A stretch of DNA of 64,000 nucleotides. Origin: Rubrobacter xylanophilus. Its GTDB lineage: Bacteria; Actinomycetota; Rubrobacteria; Rubrobacterales; Rubrobacteraceae. Position numbers and translations under genes: made by a program. The stretch's first letter is position 1; every line of letters begins with the position of its first letter. The DNA is taken from assembly GCF_007164525.1 (NCBI RefSeq), contig NZ_AP019791.1, positions 2,033,501 through 2,097,500 on the forward strand, in the 5' to 3' direction. The notes below the pieces were generated by a model that did not search any database, was not told the origin of the DNA, and saw only the letters and a program-made list of their open reading frames with translations. Below, in pieces: positions 36,951 through 45,643 of this stretch.

Positions 36951-38261
36951 TCAGACCACCCTCTCCCCGGCCTCGACGCTGGAGAGGGCCTCGTCGAAGA
37001 CCCGGGCGGCCTCTCCGGCGGCCTCGCGCGTTACGGTGAGCGGCGGTGAGATCCTGATGGCGTTGCCCGCGAGCCCGCCCTTGCCGACGAGCACCCCGCG
37101 CTCCCGGCAGGCCTCCATGAAGGCGGTGGCGGCCCGCGGATCCGGTGCCCCGTCGCGCACCAGCTCGATGGCGAGCATCAGGCCCCTGCCGCGCACCTCG
37201 CCCACGCAGCGGTGCTCCCGGGCGAGCGCGAGGAGGCGCTCTTTCAGGTAGCCGCCGACCTCGTCGGCGTTCTTCTGCAGGTCGTTCTCCAGGATGTACT
37301 CCAGGTTGGCGAGCGCCCCGGCGGTCGAGATCGGGTTGCCGCCGAAGGTGGAGATGTGCAGCTTCGGGGAGAGGGCGTCGATGATCTCTGCTCTGCCCAT
37401 CACCGCCCCGATGGCGAGCCCGTTCCCCAAACCCTTGGCCATGGTGATGAGGTCCGGCTCCACCCCGGAGTGCTCGATGCCCCAGAAGTGGCTCCCGGTG
37501 CGGCCGAAGGCGGTCTGTACCTCGTCGGAGACGAAGAGGACGCCGTGCTCGTCCAGGATCTCCTTCACCCGCGAGAGGTAGGCGGGCGGCAGCTCGATGA
37601 ATCCGCCCACGCCCTGTATCGGCTCGGCGATGAAGGCCGCCACCCGACCGGTGGTGGAGGTCTGGATCAGACTCCGCACGTCCTCGGCGCAGGCCCGCGC
37701 GAGCTCCTCCGGGTCATCGTAGCGTGCGTAGAGGGGGCTGTAGGAGCGGTGCGGGGGCAGGGCGTAGGAGACGTCCAGCGCGGTGCGCGGGGTGGGCCGC
37801 CAGGAGGACTGCCCGGTTATCCCCATCGTGCCGAAGGAGCCGCCGTGGTAGGAGCCGCGCAGGGCTATGACCTCGCTGGAGCCCCGGTACTGGGTGGCGA
37901 AGAGCAGCGCCGCCTCGTTGGCCTCGGAGCCGCTGCCCACGAAGAAGACCTTCTGCTCCCCGGAGATGGGGGAGAGCGAGATGAGCTTCTCGGCCAGCCT
38001 CACCTGGCTCTCTATGAGGTAGAGGGTGGAGGAGTGGAGGATCCTCTGCGCCTGCTCCTTTACCGCCTCGACGATCTCCGGGACGGCGTGCCCGCTTATG
38101 GTGGTGACGATGCCGCCGAAGAAGTCCAGGTACTCGTTCCCCTCGGAGTCCCATACCCGGAAACCCTCCCCGCGCACGAGCTCGATGGGCTTCTCGTAGT
38201 ACAGCGAGAGCCAGGCGGGGAGAACGGCCCGGTGCCGCTCGTGCAGCTCGTCGGGCCTCAT
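36951..38261 (-). CDS. Class III PLP-dependent aminotransferase (beta-alanine type likely)
   Basis: A 436-residue enzyme with the class III features: VFFVGSGSEANEAALLFA (phosphate cup), YHGGSFGTMGITG, SDEVQTAFGRTG (Asp246 binds the PLP nitrogen) and Schiff-base Lys276 in TMAKGLGNGLAIGAV. It resembles AGT2-like and beta-alanine:pyruvate or 3-amino-2-methylpropanoate transaminases. In this operon it would turn beta-alanine or beta-aminoisobutyrate into malonate or methylmalonate semialdehyde. Its ATG overlaps the dihydropyrimidinase stop by 4 nt. Confidence 0.93.
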   Translation of the reverse strand: MRPDELHERHRAVLPAWLSLYYEKPIELVRGEGFRVWDSEGNEYLDFFGGIVTTISGHAVPEIVEAVKEQAQRILHSSTLYLIESQVRLAEKLISLSPISGEQKVFFVGSGSEANEAALLFATQYRGSSEVIALRGSYHGGSFGTMGITGQSSWRPTPRTALDVSYALPPHRSYSPLYARYDDPEELARACAEDVRSLIQTSTTGRVAAFIAEPIQGVGGFIELPPAYLSRVKEILDEHGVLFVSDEVQTAFGRTGSHFWGIEHSGVEPDLITMAKGLGNGLAIGAVMGRAEIIDALSPKLHISTFGGNPISTAGALANLEYILENDLQKNADEVGGYLKERLLALAREHRCVGEVRGRGLMLAIELVRDGAPDPRAATAFMEACRERGVLVGKGGLAGNAIRISPPLTVTREAAGEAARVFDEALSSVEAGERVV

Positions 38262-39661
38262 GCCAGCACCCCCACGCTCGGCGGGACGAAGGCCCGCTCG
38301 ACGTACCGACCCGAGCCGTGCTCGGCCAGGATCTCACCGTCCCGGTAGGCCAGGCGACCCCGCACGTAGACCGCCGCCGGTCCCCCCCGGAAGGTCATCC
38401 CCTGGTAGGGGGTGTAGTCCACGTTGCCGTGGCGGTTCTCGACGGTCGCGGTGATCTCGAGGTCCGGGTCCCAGAGCACGATGTCGGCGTCGGCCCCCGG
38501 CGCGAGCGTCCCCTTGCGGGGGTACATGCCGTGGATTTTGGCCTGGTTGGTGGAGAGCACCGCCACGAAGGTCCTCTCGTCGATCTTGCCCTCCCTCACC
38601 CCGAGCGTCCAGAGGACCATCGCCCGCTCCTCGACCCCGGGGAGCCCGTTGGGGATCTTGGTGAAGTCGTCCCGGCCGAGCTCCTTCTGCCCCCGGTAGT
38701 TGAAGGAGCAGTGGTCGGAGCCGAAGATCTGCAGATCCCCTATCTGCAGCCCCCGCCACAGCGGCTCCCGGTTCCAGGAGTCGCGCAGCGGCGGCGAGCA
38801 GACGTACTTGGCCCCTTCAAAGCCCTCCCGGCACAAATCGTCGTAGGAGAAGGCGAGGTACTGCGGGCAGGTCTCGGCGTAGACGGTCTGGCCGAGCTCG
38901 TGGGCCCGGTGTATCTCCTCGAGCGCCGCCGCGCAGGAGACGTGGACGACGAGCAGGGGACACCCGGCCACCTCGGCGAGCTGGATGGCCCGGTTGGTGG
39001 CCTCGGCCTCGACCTCCTCGGGTCGCGTGAGGGCGTGGAAGCGCGGGGCGAAGTCTCCCCGCTCGAGCGCCTGCTGCTGCAGCTTGGCTATGACGTCCCC
39101 GTTCTCGGCGTGCACCATGACCAGGATGCCGGCCTCCCGGGCGATCTGCATGGCCTCGAAGAGATCCTCGTCGGCGGTGTAGAGAGGGGTTCCCTTGTAG
39201 GCCATGAAGATCTTGACCGAGGAGACCCCCCGGTCCTTGAGGCTGGGGATCTCGGCCTTTATCTCCCCGGTGAGGTTGGTTATGGCGACGTGGAACCCGT
39301 AGTCTATCAAGGCCTTGCCCTCGGCCTTGCGCCCCCACTCCTCGACCGCCCCACCCAGCGTACCCTCCACGTCCTGCAGCGCGAAGTCCACGATGGTGGT
39401 CGTCCCCCCGGCCAGAGCCGCCGCGGTGCCGCTGGCCCAGTCGTCGGCGGTCACCGTCCCCCCGAAGGGCATGTCCATGTGGGTGTGGCCGTCGATGAAG
39501 CCGGGCATCACGAGACGCCCCCGGGCATCGACCTCCTCGGCCCCCTCGGCCGGAAGGTCGACCCCCACGGAGACGACCTTCTCGTCCTCGACGAGGACGT
39601 CGGCCCGGTAGCTGCCCTCGGCCGTAACCACGGTGCCACCGGTAAACAGCAACCTTCCCAT
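38258..39661 (-). CDS. hydA: Dihydropyrimidinase (D-hydantoinase)
   Basis: A 467-residue amidohydrolase that opens the ring of dihydrouracil, dihydrothymine or hydantoins. The binuclear metal site is complete: His59 and His61 in DGHTHMDMPFGG, carbamylated Lys150 in SSVKIFMAYKG, His184 in MVHAENGD, His240 in VVHVSC and Asp316 in FGSDHCSF. It is first in a five-gene operon (hydA, aminotransferase, carbamoylase, NCS1 permease, LLM enzyme). A good promoter lies about 200 nt upstream, leaving a long leader. Confidence 0.95.
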   Translation of the reverse strand: MGRLLFTGGTVVTAEGSYRADVLVEDEKVVSVGVDLPAEGAEEVDARGRLVMPGFIDGHTHMDMPFGGTVTADDWASGTAAALAGGTTTIVDFALQDVEGTLGGAVEEWGRKAEGKALIDYGFHVAITNLTGEIKAEIPSLKDRGVSSVKIFMAYKGTPLYTADEDLFEAMQIAREAGILVMVHAENGDVIAKLQQQALERGDFAPRFHALTRPEEVEAEATNRAIQLAEVAGCPLLVVHVSCAAALEEIHRAHELGQTVYAETCPQYLAFSYDDLCREGFEGAKYVCSPPLRDSWNREPLWRGLQIGDLQIFGSDHCSFNYRGQKELGRDDFTKIPNGLPGVEERAMVLWTLGVREGKIDERTFVAVLSTNQAKIHGMYPRKGTLAPGADADIVLWDPDLEITATVENRHGNVDYTPYQGMTFRGGPAAVYVRGRLAYRDGEILAEHGSGRYVERAFVPPSVGVLA

Positions 39662-39856
39662 AACCGGCTCTCACGCTCCTTTCGGTCGTACGAGGATTGT
39701 GAAGCAAGGCCGCCGGAGGATTCCTCCTCCCGGTGTAGAGAGATCCCCTACCCCAAACCACCGGCATCCGGCCTTGTGGAACAACACCGAAGCCGCCCGC
39801 CGGAAGCAGCCTCTCCCGGAAACCTCTGGCATCCCGAGCAACCCTCCCTTCCTCGC
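39662..39856 (-). other. Long 5' leader of the pyrimidine operon
   Basis: Between the predicted promoter (39863-39892) and the hydA start at 39661 lie about 195 nt without a gene. On the minus strand it contains a tight hairpin (GGAGGAATCCTCC, 39715-39727), other GC-rich stem candidates and a GAAAGGAGCG RBS near the gene. No known riboswitch class was recognised. Such a leader may only be untranslated spacer. Confidence 0.4.
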
Positions 39857-39862
39857 CCCGCC

Positions 39863-39892
39863 AGTATAGGCAGGGGTAACACCGGTTGTAAA
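39863..39892 (-). promoter_or_regulatory. Promoter of the dihydropyrimidinase operon
   Basis: On the minus strand TTTACA (39887-39892) and TATACT (39863-39868) are separated by 18 nt, each matching 5 of 6 consensus bases. The -35 box overlaps a TTGTAAACAC sequence (39886-39895) that loosely fits the GTNNAC operator family. Confidence 0.55.
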
Positions 39893-39933
39893 CACGGGAC
39901 CCCGGAGGGGAAGCGGGCTACTGGAGGAAGGAA

Positions 39934-39947
39934 ATTTTTCTAAAAAT
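39934..39947. repeat. AT-rich perfect inverted repeat ATTTTT-CT-AAAAAT
   Basis: A 6-bp perfect inverted repeat with a 2-nt spacer lies in a short AT-rich stretch (about 39930-39957), very unlike the surrounding DNA. It is about 45-60 nt upstream of the predicted -35 box and could be a protein-binding or upstream promoter element. Confidence 0.4.
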
Positions 39948-40006
39948 ACGTAATTTGAGGGATGCAAGTCGGGTTCGTAGAGGGCATAATTCTGCCACCC
40001 CATTAC

Positions 40007-40051
40007 GGGCCGGCGCTACCCTATCTCCCCCTATCTCCCCCACGCCGGCCC
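40007..40051 (-). terminator. Stem-loop at the end of the DMT permease gene
   Basis: GGGCCGGCG (40007-40015) and CGCCGGCCC (40043-40051) form a 9-bp stem around a 27-nt pyrimidine-rich loop that contains the tandem decamer CTATCTCCCC twice (40021-40040). It lies just beyond the permease stop (40062). A T-rich run follows on the plus side (40052-40062) rather than on the minus side, so orientation is uncertain. Confidence 0.4.
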
Positions 40052-40061
40052 TTCTACTTTT

Positions 40062-41006
40062 TCAGCCGCGCCCGGTTTCGAGGACCGGGCTCTCCGGGGA
40101 GGGGGAGCGGGCGTTGAGGTGGCTGAGGTAGAGGACGGCCGCCCAGAGCAGGAGGAAGCCGACGAGCTGGCCGGGGCTTATCCCGACGTCGAGGAAGGCC
40201 CAGTTGAGGACTACCGCCGTGGCCGGGAAGGCCAGTTCGGCAAGGGTGGCATAGGAGGCGCGGGTGGCGGAGAGGCCCCGGTAGTAGAGGAGCAGGGCGA
40301 GGAGGCCGGGGAGGAGAGCGAGCAGGACGAGCCGTCCTGGATGGCTCGCGAGCCCCTCGCCCACCTGACCGAGGGTTCCCTGGGCCAGCACTATGCCGGC
40401 GAGCAGCGGCAGGGCGAGGAGGAGGCGCGCTCCGGTGAGGGTATGGAAGGGGACGTTCCGGAGCACCAGGCGCCCCAGCACGGTGGAGGAGCCCCACAGC
40501 AGGGCGGCCCCGAGCGCGAGGGCTGCGGTCAGCGCCTCGGCGCCCGGCAGCTGCCGGAAGGGCGCGAGGTCGGAGAAGGAGACCAGGTAAGCCCCCGTCA
40601 TGGCCACGGCGAACCCGGCCCAGTAGCCGGGCCCCAGCCGCTCGCGGAGCAGGAGGGCGGAGAGGGCTATGGCGAAGAGCGGCTGGGTCTTCTGCAGGAG
40701 GATAACCACCGTGGGGTTGCCGACGGCGAAGGCCGCGGTGAAGAGCAGGGTGGCGAGCGCCGAGCCACCCCACCCGATCACGAGCAGCGCCGCCCACTGC
40801 GGGAGGCCGAAGCCCCGAAAGGCGCGGCGACCGATGACGACGGCGGGCACGGAGTAGGCCGCGAGGAGCAGGTGCTCGGCGAAGACCACCGACAGCGGCG
40901 ACATGTAATCGAGCAGCGGGACCCGCAGCACCCCGTCGGTGCCCCACAGCGAGGCCCCGATGGCGACCAGCAGGACGCCGAAGAAGCCGCCCTTTCTCCA
41001 GGTCAA
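40062..41006 (-). CDS. EamA/DMT family permease
   Basis: A 314-residue protein with ten membrane segments built from two EamA repeats (about 10-140 and 155-295). The second repeat carries TLAELAFPATAVVLNWAFLDVGISPGQLVGFLLLW, the usual end of drug/metabolite transporters. The TTG start at 41006 overlaps the LLM gene stop (TTGA) and is preceded by GAGGTAG-like sequence within that gene; a longer in-frame extension lies inside the neighbouring gene. Exported or imported metabolite unknown. Confidence 0.88.
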   Translation of the reverse strand: MTWRKGGFFGVLLVAIGASLWGTDGVLRVPLLDYMSPLSVVFAEHLLLAAYSVPAVVIGRRAFRGFGLPQWAALLVIGWGGSALATLLFTAAFAVGNPTVVILLQKTQPLFAIALSALLLRERLGPGYWAGFAVAMTGAYLVSFSDLAPFRQLPGAEALTAALALGAALLWGSSTVLGRLVLRNVPFHTLTGARLLLALPLLAGIVLAQGTLGQVGEGLASHPGRLVLLALLPGLLALLLYYRGLSATRASYATLAELAFPATAVVLNWAFLDVGISPGQLVGFLLLWAAVLYLSHLNARSPSPESPVLETGRG

Positions 41007-42013
41007 GCTACCTCTTTCTCGGGCCAGCGCAGCCTGGGGATCACGCGCTCCCCGTAGGCCCGGATGAACGCCTCCTGGTTGCGCCCGACGTTGTGCACGT
41101 AGATCTCGTCGAAGCCCAGGTCTACGTAGTGCTGAAGGTGCTGCAGGTGCTCGTCGAGATCGGCGCTGATGAGCACCCGGTTCTCGAAGTTCTCCAGGGT
41201 CACGACCCCGGCCATCGCCGCGAAGTCCTCGGGGTTGCGGATGTCGGCCTTGGGGAAGGGCATCCCGCCGTTGGGCCACTCTCTAATCGCGTTCTCCTCC
41301 GCCGCCTTTCGGCTCTCCGCCCAGGAGACGTGCAGCTGGACGATGCGCGGCATCTGCGCGGGGTCTTTACCCGCCTCGCGGGCGCCCTCCTCGAAGCGCT
41401 CCATGAGCATCTTTATCTTCTCGTCGGCGGCGCCGACGGTGATGATCCCGTCGCAGTACCTGCCGGTACGCTTGCTCTGCACCGGGCCGGCCGTCGCCAC
41501 GTAGACGGGGGGCGGCGTCTCGGGCAGCGTGTACAGGCGCGCGCTCTCCAGCGTGATGTGCTCGCCCGAATACTTGACCTTCTTGCCCGTGAAGAGCCTG
41601 CGGATGACCTCGATGGACTCCATGAGGATGCGCAGCCGGGTGGGAGCCTCGGGCCAGTAGCGGCCGACGATGTGCTCGTTGAGGGCCTCCCCGGCCCCGA
41701 GCCCGAGCCAGAAGCGCCCCGGGTACATCGCCTCCAGGGTGGCGGCGGCCTGGGCGATGACTGCCGGGTGGTACCGGAACCCCGGCGGGGTGACGCCGGT
41801 CCCGAAGCGCAAAGACGTCGTCTCCCCGAGGGCCCCGAGCCAGCTCCAGACGAAGGCGCTCTGGCCCTGCTCCGGGGTCCAGGGGTGGAAGTGGTCGGAG
41901 GCCATCACCGAGGTGAAGCCGCTCTCCTCGGCGAGCCGGCTCCACCGCAGCAGGTCGGTGGGGTGGAACTGTTCGAACATCGCCGCGTATCCGACGGTGC
42001 CGGTGGTCTTCAA
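41003..42013 (-). CDS. LLM class F420-dependent oxidoreductase, G6PDH-like family
   Basis: A 336-residue enzyme resembling F420-dependent glucose-6-phosphate dehydrogenase: GYAAMFEQFHPTDLLRWSRLAEESGF at the N-terminus, SDHFHPWTPEQGQSAFVWSWLGAL, LGLGAGEALNEHIVG, and YDLGFDE-like YVDLGFDEIYVHNVGRNQEAFI at the end. F420-dependent hydride transfer is likely; whether glucose-6-phosphate or another alcohol is the substrate cannot be told. It overlaps the DMT permease start by 4 nt, suggesting a two-gene unit. Confidence 0.9.
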   Translation of the reverse strand: MKTTGTVGYAAMFEQFHPTDLLRWSRLAEESGFTSVMASDHFHPWTPEQGQSAFVWSWLGALGETTSLRFGTGVTPPGFRYHPAVIAQAAATLEAMYPGRFWLGLGAGEALNEHIVGRYWPEAPTRLRILMESIEVIRRLFTGKKVKYSGEHITLESARLYTLPETPPPVYVATAGPVQSKRTGRYCDGIITVGAADEKIKMLMERFEEGAREAGKDPAQMPRIVQLHVSWAESRKAAEENAIREWPNGGMPFPKADIRNPEDFAAMAGVVTLENFENRVLISADLDEHLQHLQHYVDLGFDEIYVHNVGRNQEAFIRAYGERVIPRLRWPEKEVA

Positions 42014-42090
42014 GGTGCGCCTCCTCGCAGATAGCGTGCCTCTTTCGCGCAGGCCCCTATTCTAGCGCCGCGGAGGAGCCGGTCCGACGC

Positions 42091-43263
42091 TCAGAAGTGG
42101 TCGGCAGGGAAGATCCAGGGGTCGCCGGGTGGGAAGAGCTCCTCCAGCAGCCGGAGGGCCCTCCCGGAGCCCGGCCGGATGAGCCCCAGCTCCGCCAGCC
42201 TGCCCGCAGGCAGGTACCCGGCATAGAGCTGGGCGAGCTGGCGCACGTCGAGGGAGACCTGGTGGGGAGATCCGGAGCCCCGGAAGATGCCCTCAGGGCC
42301 GACCGTGTACTCCCCCGCGTTCTCCGGCAGCCCGTCGTCGGCGACCCGCAGGACGAGCGGCGCCGACGGGGAGCGTCGCAGATGCCCCAGAGCCCCCTCC
42401 ACGCTCACCAGCCGGAGCATGAACTCGGGCTCCACCTCCATCCGGAGGTGGGCGCTCCCCAGATGAGGGTGCAGCGGCTCGCCACGGGAAGTCTTGTGGA
42501 CGATCTCGAAGACCTCCGGGTCCTGGGAGGCGAGGAAGGAGAGCAACCCCCGGCGGGCATCCGGGCTTCCGGCGACGAGCTCGACGGCCCTGAGGATGCG
42601 GGGTGGGGTCCGCCGTGAGTCCCGGTCCGAGACCTCGTAGAGGAGGTACCCCTCCGCCCCACCTTCCCCCTCGTAGACGGCCAGCTCCCTATCCTTGAGC
42701 GCCCGGTCCCACGCGCCCCCCGTCCGGCGCACCCCGAGCGGATGGCGGGCGGCCCGCCGCTCCAGAAGGCGCGCGAGCTGCGGCAGGTCGGACTCCCGGT
42801 GGGCCCGGATGCGGCGCTGTTCCGGGCCGGTGGCGAGCTGTCTGGGATCCAGCCGGTAGCGGATGGACTCAGAGACCAGCTCCCAGCCGTAGGCCCGGTA
42901 GAAGGCGTGGGAGAAGGGCCAGAGCGCGGCGAGATGCATCCCCTGTCGGCGCATGCGCCCGAGCAGGTGCCGGATGAGGGCGCCGGCGTAGCCCCGCCTC
43001 CGGTACGCCGGGTGGGTCTTCACCGCGGCCACGCCTCCGAGGGGGACCGCCGCCCCGTCCACGAAGACCTCCAGCGGCAGCACGGTCGCCGAGGATCGGG
43101 CCTCGCCGTCCTCCTCCACGACGCTCACCCAAGACGGGTCGAGCCGCGGGTTCTTCGCGGGGTCGTAGTACTCCTCCCACTCGACCGGGCTCCCGCCGAA
43201 CGCCAGAGCCCCGAGACGCCCCAGCGCCCCGCGGTCCTCCTCCCGGTAGCCGCGTATCTCCAA
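42091..43263 (-). CDS. GNAT N-acetyltransferase, Eis-like with SCP2-type C-terminal domain
   Basis: A 390-residue protein from TTG 43263 (GGGGAG 9 nt upstream); a GTG at 43332 would add 23 arginine-rich residues. The N-terminal GNAT domain has AVKTHPAYRRRGYAGALIRHLL (acetyl-CoA loop) and FYRAYGWELVSESIRYRL. A second GNAT-like fold follows. The C-terminal part with VADDGLPENAGEYTV and LDVRQLAQLYAGYLPAGRLAELGLI matches the sterol-carrier-like domain of Eis proteins. Eis enzymes acetylate amines such as aminoglycosides or protein lysines; the natural substrate is unknown. Confidence 0.88.
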   Translation of the reverse strand: MEIRGYREEDRGALGRLGALAFGGSPVEWEEYYDPAKNPRLDPSWVSVVEEDGEARSSATVLPLEVFVDGAAVPLGGVAAVKTHPAYRRRGYAGALIRHLLGRMRRQGMHLAALWPFSHAFYRAYGWELVSESIRYRLDPRQLATGPEQRRIRAHRESDLPQLARLLERRAARHPLGVRRTGGAWDRALKDRELAVYEGEGGAEGYLLYEVSDRDSRRTPPRILRAVELVAGSPDARRGLLSFLASQDPEVFEIVHKTSRGEPLHPHLGSAHLRMEVEPEFMLRLVSVEGALGHLRRSPSAPLVLRVADDGLPENAGEYTVGPEGIFRGSGSPHQVSLDVRQLAQLYAGYLPAGRLAELGLIRPGSGRALRLLEELFPPGDPWIFPADHF

Positions 43264-43350
43264 GACCTTCGACTCCCCGGACTTCCCGTCATCCACCGGC
43301 ACTACTCTACGCGCCCGCGCCCGGGATTGCACCGTATCCCCCGCCGCCCC

Positions 43351-44889
43351 CTAGCGCCGGATGGAGGCGCCGACGCGCTTCATCGCGGTGCGGAAGTCGT
43401 AGGTGGTGACGGAGAGGGCGGCGAGCTGACGCGGGGCGATGCGCCGCTCGAAATCGCGCAGGTTTATCGTGCGGCGCATGCAGGTCAGGGCGGCCTCGCG
43501 GCAGAGGGCCTCGAGGTCGGCGCCCGAGTAGCCGCCGGTGGCGCGCGCGATCTGCTCCAGGTCCAGCTCGGGGTCCGTGGGCATCCTGCGGGTGTGGATC
43601 TTCAGGATGTGCAGGCGGGCCCCGGCGTCGGGAAGCCCGATCTCTATCTCGTGGTCGAAGCGGCCCGGGCGCCGGAGCGCCGGGTCGAGGGCCTCCGGGC
43701 GGTTAGTCGTGGCGATCACGCACACCCGTCCCAGGCTGTTCAGACCATCCATCAGCGAGAGCAGCTGGGAGACCAGGGTTGCCTCGAAGCTCTCGCTCAT
43801 CGCGTCGCGCGAGGAGGCGAAGGAGTCTATCTCGTCGAAGAGGATGATCGAGGGGGCCTTCGCCCGCGCCTCGGCGAAGATCTGGCGCAGCCGCGCCTCG
43901 CTCTGGCCCCAGTACTTGTTGAGGATCTCCGGCCCCGAGACCGCGATGAAGTGCGCCCCGCTCTCGTGGGCCACGGCCCGGGCCAGAAGCGTCTTGCCGG
44001 TGCCGGGCGGCCCGTGGAAGAGGATGCCCTTGTGGGGCCGGATGCCGAGGCGCTGGAAGATCTCCGGGTGGGTTATGGGCAGCTCCACCGCCTCCCGCAC
44101 CAGCGCTATGGTCTCGTCCATCCCGCCCACGTCCCCGTAGCCGGCGTCGGGGACGTTGCGGCTGCCCACGGAGCCCCCGACCACCGGCACCCCCCCGCCA
44201 CGCACGCTGCGCGCCAGTCGCTCCAGGAGGCTCCGATGACCCTCCGGCGGGGCCTCCGCGGGCTCCGCAGAGGCCTCGCCCGGCGCCTTCGACACCTTCC
44301 ATCCTTCCTTCGTCTCGCGGTAGCGCCAGCCCGGATCACGGGCGGGGTCGATCCTGTCCGGAAGAGAGGCCACCGTCTCGGCGACCGCATCCAGATCCAG
44401 CAGCGGGCAACGCACGCAGGGCCCCAGATCCTCCAGCACCCGCTCGGTCAGCGCTTCCTTGTCCACCTGGAAGGCGCCGTCTTCGGCCACCGAGCCGAAG
44501 GCGTACCAGGAGTTGGGGGTCAGATGGTCGTTGTCGTAGATGCGAATCTGACGGCAGGGAAAGAGCTGCCGGTCGCCGAGCGAATCCGGCGTGCACCACT
44601 CCCGGGCCGCCTTCCCCGAGCGCTGCTTGCGCAGAAAGCACCGCAGCCCACCGAAGAGCTCCTCCGCGGAGACCTCCGCCCCGTCGGCCGTGTAGGAGAC
44701 CTCTTCTCCGCGCAGCAGGGTGGAGAAACCGTCGAGGAGCCGCCAGTCGCCGGGGAGCTCCAGCCGCACCGAGACCTGGGCGCCGCCCCCCGCACCCTCG
44801 ACCCGGTAGGAAGGGTGCCGGGCGGCGAGCGCCGAGGCCCGGCCCCGCGGACCGCTCGCGCCGAGGGGAAATTTTACCTGCAGCTCCAT
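43351..44889 (-). CDS. Single-ring AAA+ ATPase (Cdc48/PAN-like) with a cysteine-bearing N-terminal domain
   Basis: A 512-residue AAA+ protein. The ATPase core at about 250-512 is close to Cdc48-type modules: YGDVGGMDETIALVREAVELP, Walker A GPPGTGKT (293-300), pore loop KYWGQSE, Walker B FDEID (Asp352-Glu353), sensor 1 ATTNRPE and arginine fingers in RRPGRFD (407-410). The C-terminal lid ends DFRTAMKRVGASIRR. Residues 1-235 are not a recognised Cdc48 N-domain; they carry Cys99, Cys112 and a C158-x2-C161 pair that could bind zinc or an Fe-S cluster. No proteasome or protease gene is adjacent. Confidence 0.9.
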   Translation of the reverse strand: MELQVKFPLGASGPRGRASALAARHPSYRVEGAGGGAQVSVRLELPGDWRLLDGFSTLLRGEEVSYTADGAEVSAEELFGGLRCFLRKQRSGKAAREWCTPDSLGDRQLFPCRQIRIYDNDHLTPNSWYAFGSVAEDGAFQVDKEALTERVLEDLGPCVRCPLLDLDAVAETVASLPDRIDPARDPGWRYRETKEGWKVSKAPGEASAEPAEAPPEGHRSLLERLARSVRGGGVPVVGGSVGSRNVPDAGYGDVGGMDETIALVREAVELPITHPEIFQRLGIRPHKGILFHGPPGTGKTLLARAVAHESGAHFIAVSGPEILNKYWGQSEARLRQIFAEARAKAPSIILFDEIDSFASSRDAMSESFEATLVSQLLSLMDGLNSLGRVCVIATTNRPEALDPALRRPGRFDHEIEIGLPDAGARLHILKIHTRRMPTDPELDLEQIARATGGYSGADLEALCREAALTCMRRTINLRDFERRIAPRQLAALSVTTYDFRTAMKRVGASIRR

Positions 44890-44902
44890 AGCTGGAAGGA
44901 TT

Positions 44903-45595
44903 CTAACCCACGGCCTCCCCGGAGGAATCGTTCCCGGGCCGCCGCACGTAGAGCGCGTAGCGCTCGCCGCTGCGGCTGACACGCTCCCCGGCGGGCTCCC
45001 ACCCGAGGCGCTCGTAGAACGGTCCCGCCCCGCGGCCGTCGGGGAGGGTGACCAGCTCGATCCCCTCCAACCCCCGCTCCCACGCCCGGCGCTCGAAGTC
45101 CTCCACCAGCGCCCGGCCGATCCCCGACCCCCGAAACCCCTCGTCCACCACCACGCTCGCGAGCAGGCCGACCCTCCGGACCTCCGGCTCTGGAAGCTCC
45201 GTCTTGCCGTAAGCCAGAGATCTCAGGACGCCCCTGAGGTACCTGAGCAGGCGGGTGCGCACTAGCCCGTAGAGCAGCCGGGGATCCCGCAGGGCGGAAG
45301 CCGCAGCCGCCAGGGCGAGTGCGGGACCGTAGCGGCGGACCACGAAAGCGTAGTGGGCCCGCACATCGAAGGCCCCGATCAGGACCCCGCATACCCGCCC
45401 GGAACCTGGATCCACCACCCCCAGAGCGACGGCGTGGGGACTCTCCGCGAAGGCCCGGTAGTAGCGCTCCAGAAACCGCCGGCCGAAGCGGGAGATGAAC
45501 TCGTGGGGCAGCCCGCGTCCGTGCAACCCGGCGGCCGCCCGCAGCTCCTCGGCCGCGAGCGGACGGACCCTGGGCTCTGCGATCCTCCCGACCAT
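44903..45595 (-). CDS. GNAT family N-acetyltransferase
   Basis: A 230-residue acetyltransferase. The acetyl-CoA binding loop is visible in LASVVVDEGFRGSGIGRALVEDFERRAWERG, and LGWEP preceded by GAGPFYER is the usual last helix-strand. The N-terminal part (ELRAAAGLHGRGLPHEFISRFGRRFLERYYRAFAESP) is typical of ribosomal-protein/antibiotic-type GNATs. The stop is 13 nt from the AAA+ start, so the two may be cotranscribed. Acceptor unknown. Confidence 0.87.
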   Translation of the reverse strand: MVGRIAEPRVRPLAAEELRAAAGLHGRGLPHEFISRFGRRFLERYYRAFAESPHAVALGVVDPGSGRVCGVLIGAFDVRAHYAFVVRRYGPALALAAAASALRDPRLLYGLVRTRLLRYLRGVLRSLAYGKTELPEPEVRRVGLLASVVVDEGFRGSGIGRALVEDFERRAWERGLEGIELVTLPDGRGAGPFYERLGWEPAGERVSRSGERYALYVRRPGNDSSGEAVG

Positions 45596-45643
45596 GGGCG
45601 CCGCTATTCTATACGGCAGCCGGGCCGGGAGCGGTTTCCGCCG

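Noticed and set aside
40021-40040. Tandem decamer CTATCTCCCC x2, considered as a microsatellite or CRISPR-like repeat
   Set aside because: Only two copies with no spacers; it lies in the loop of a hairpin.
42742-44979. 745-codon plus-strand open frame opposite the AAA+ ATPase and Eis-like gene
   Set aside because: Low-complexity translation; both minus-strand genes have intact catalytic motifs.
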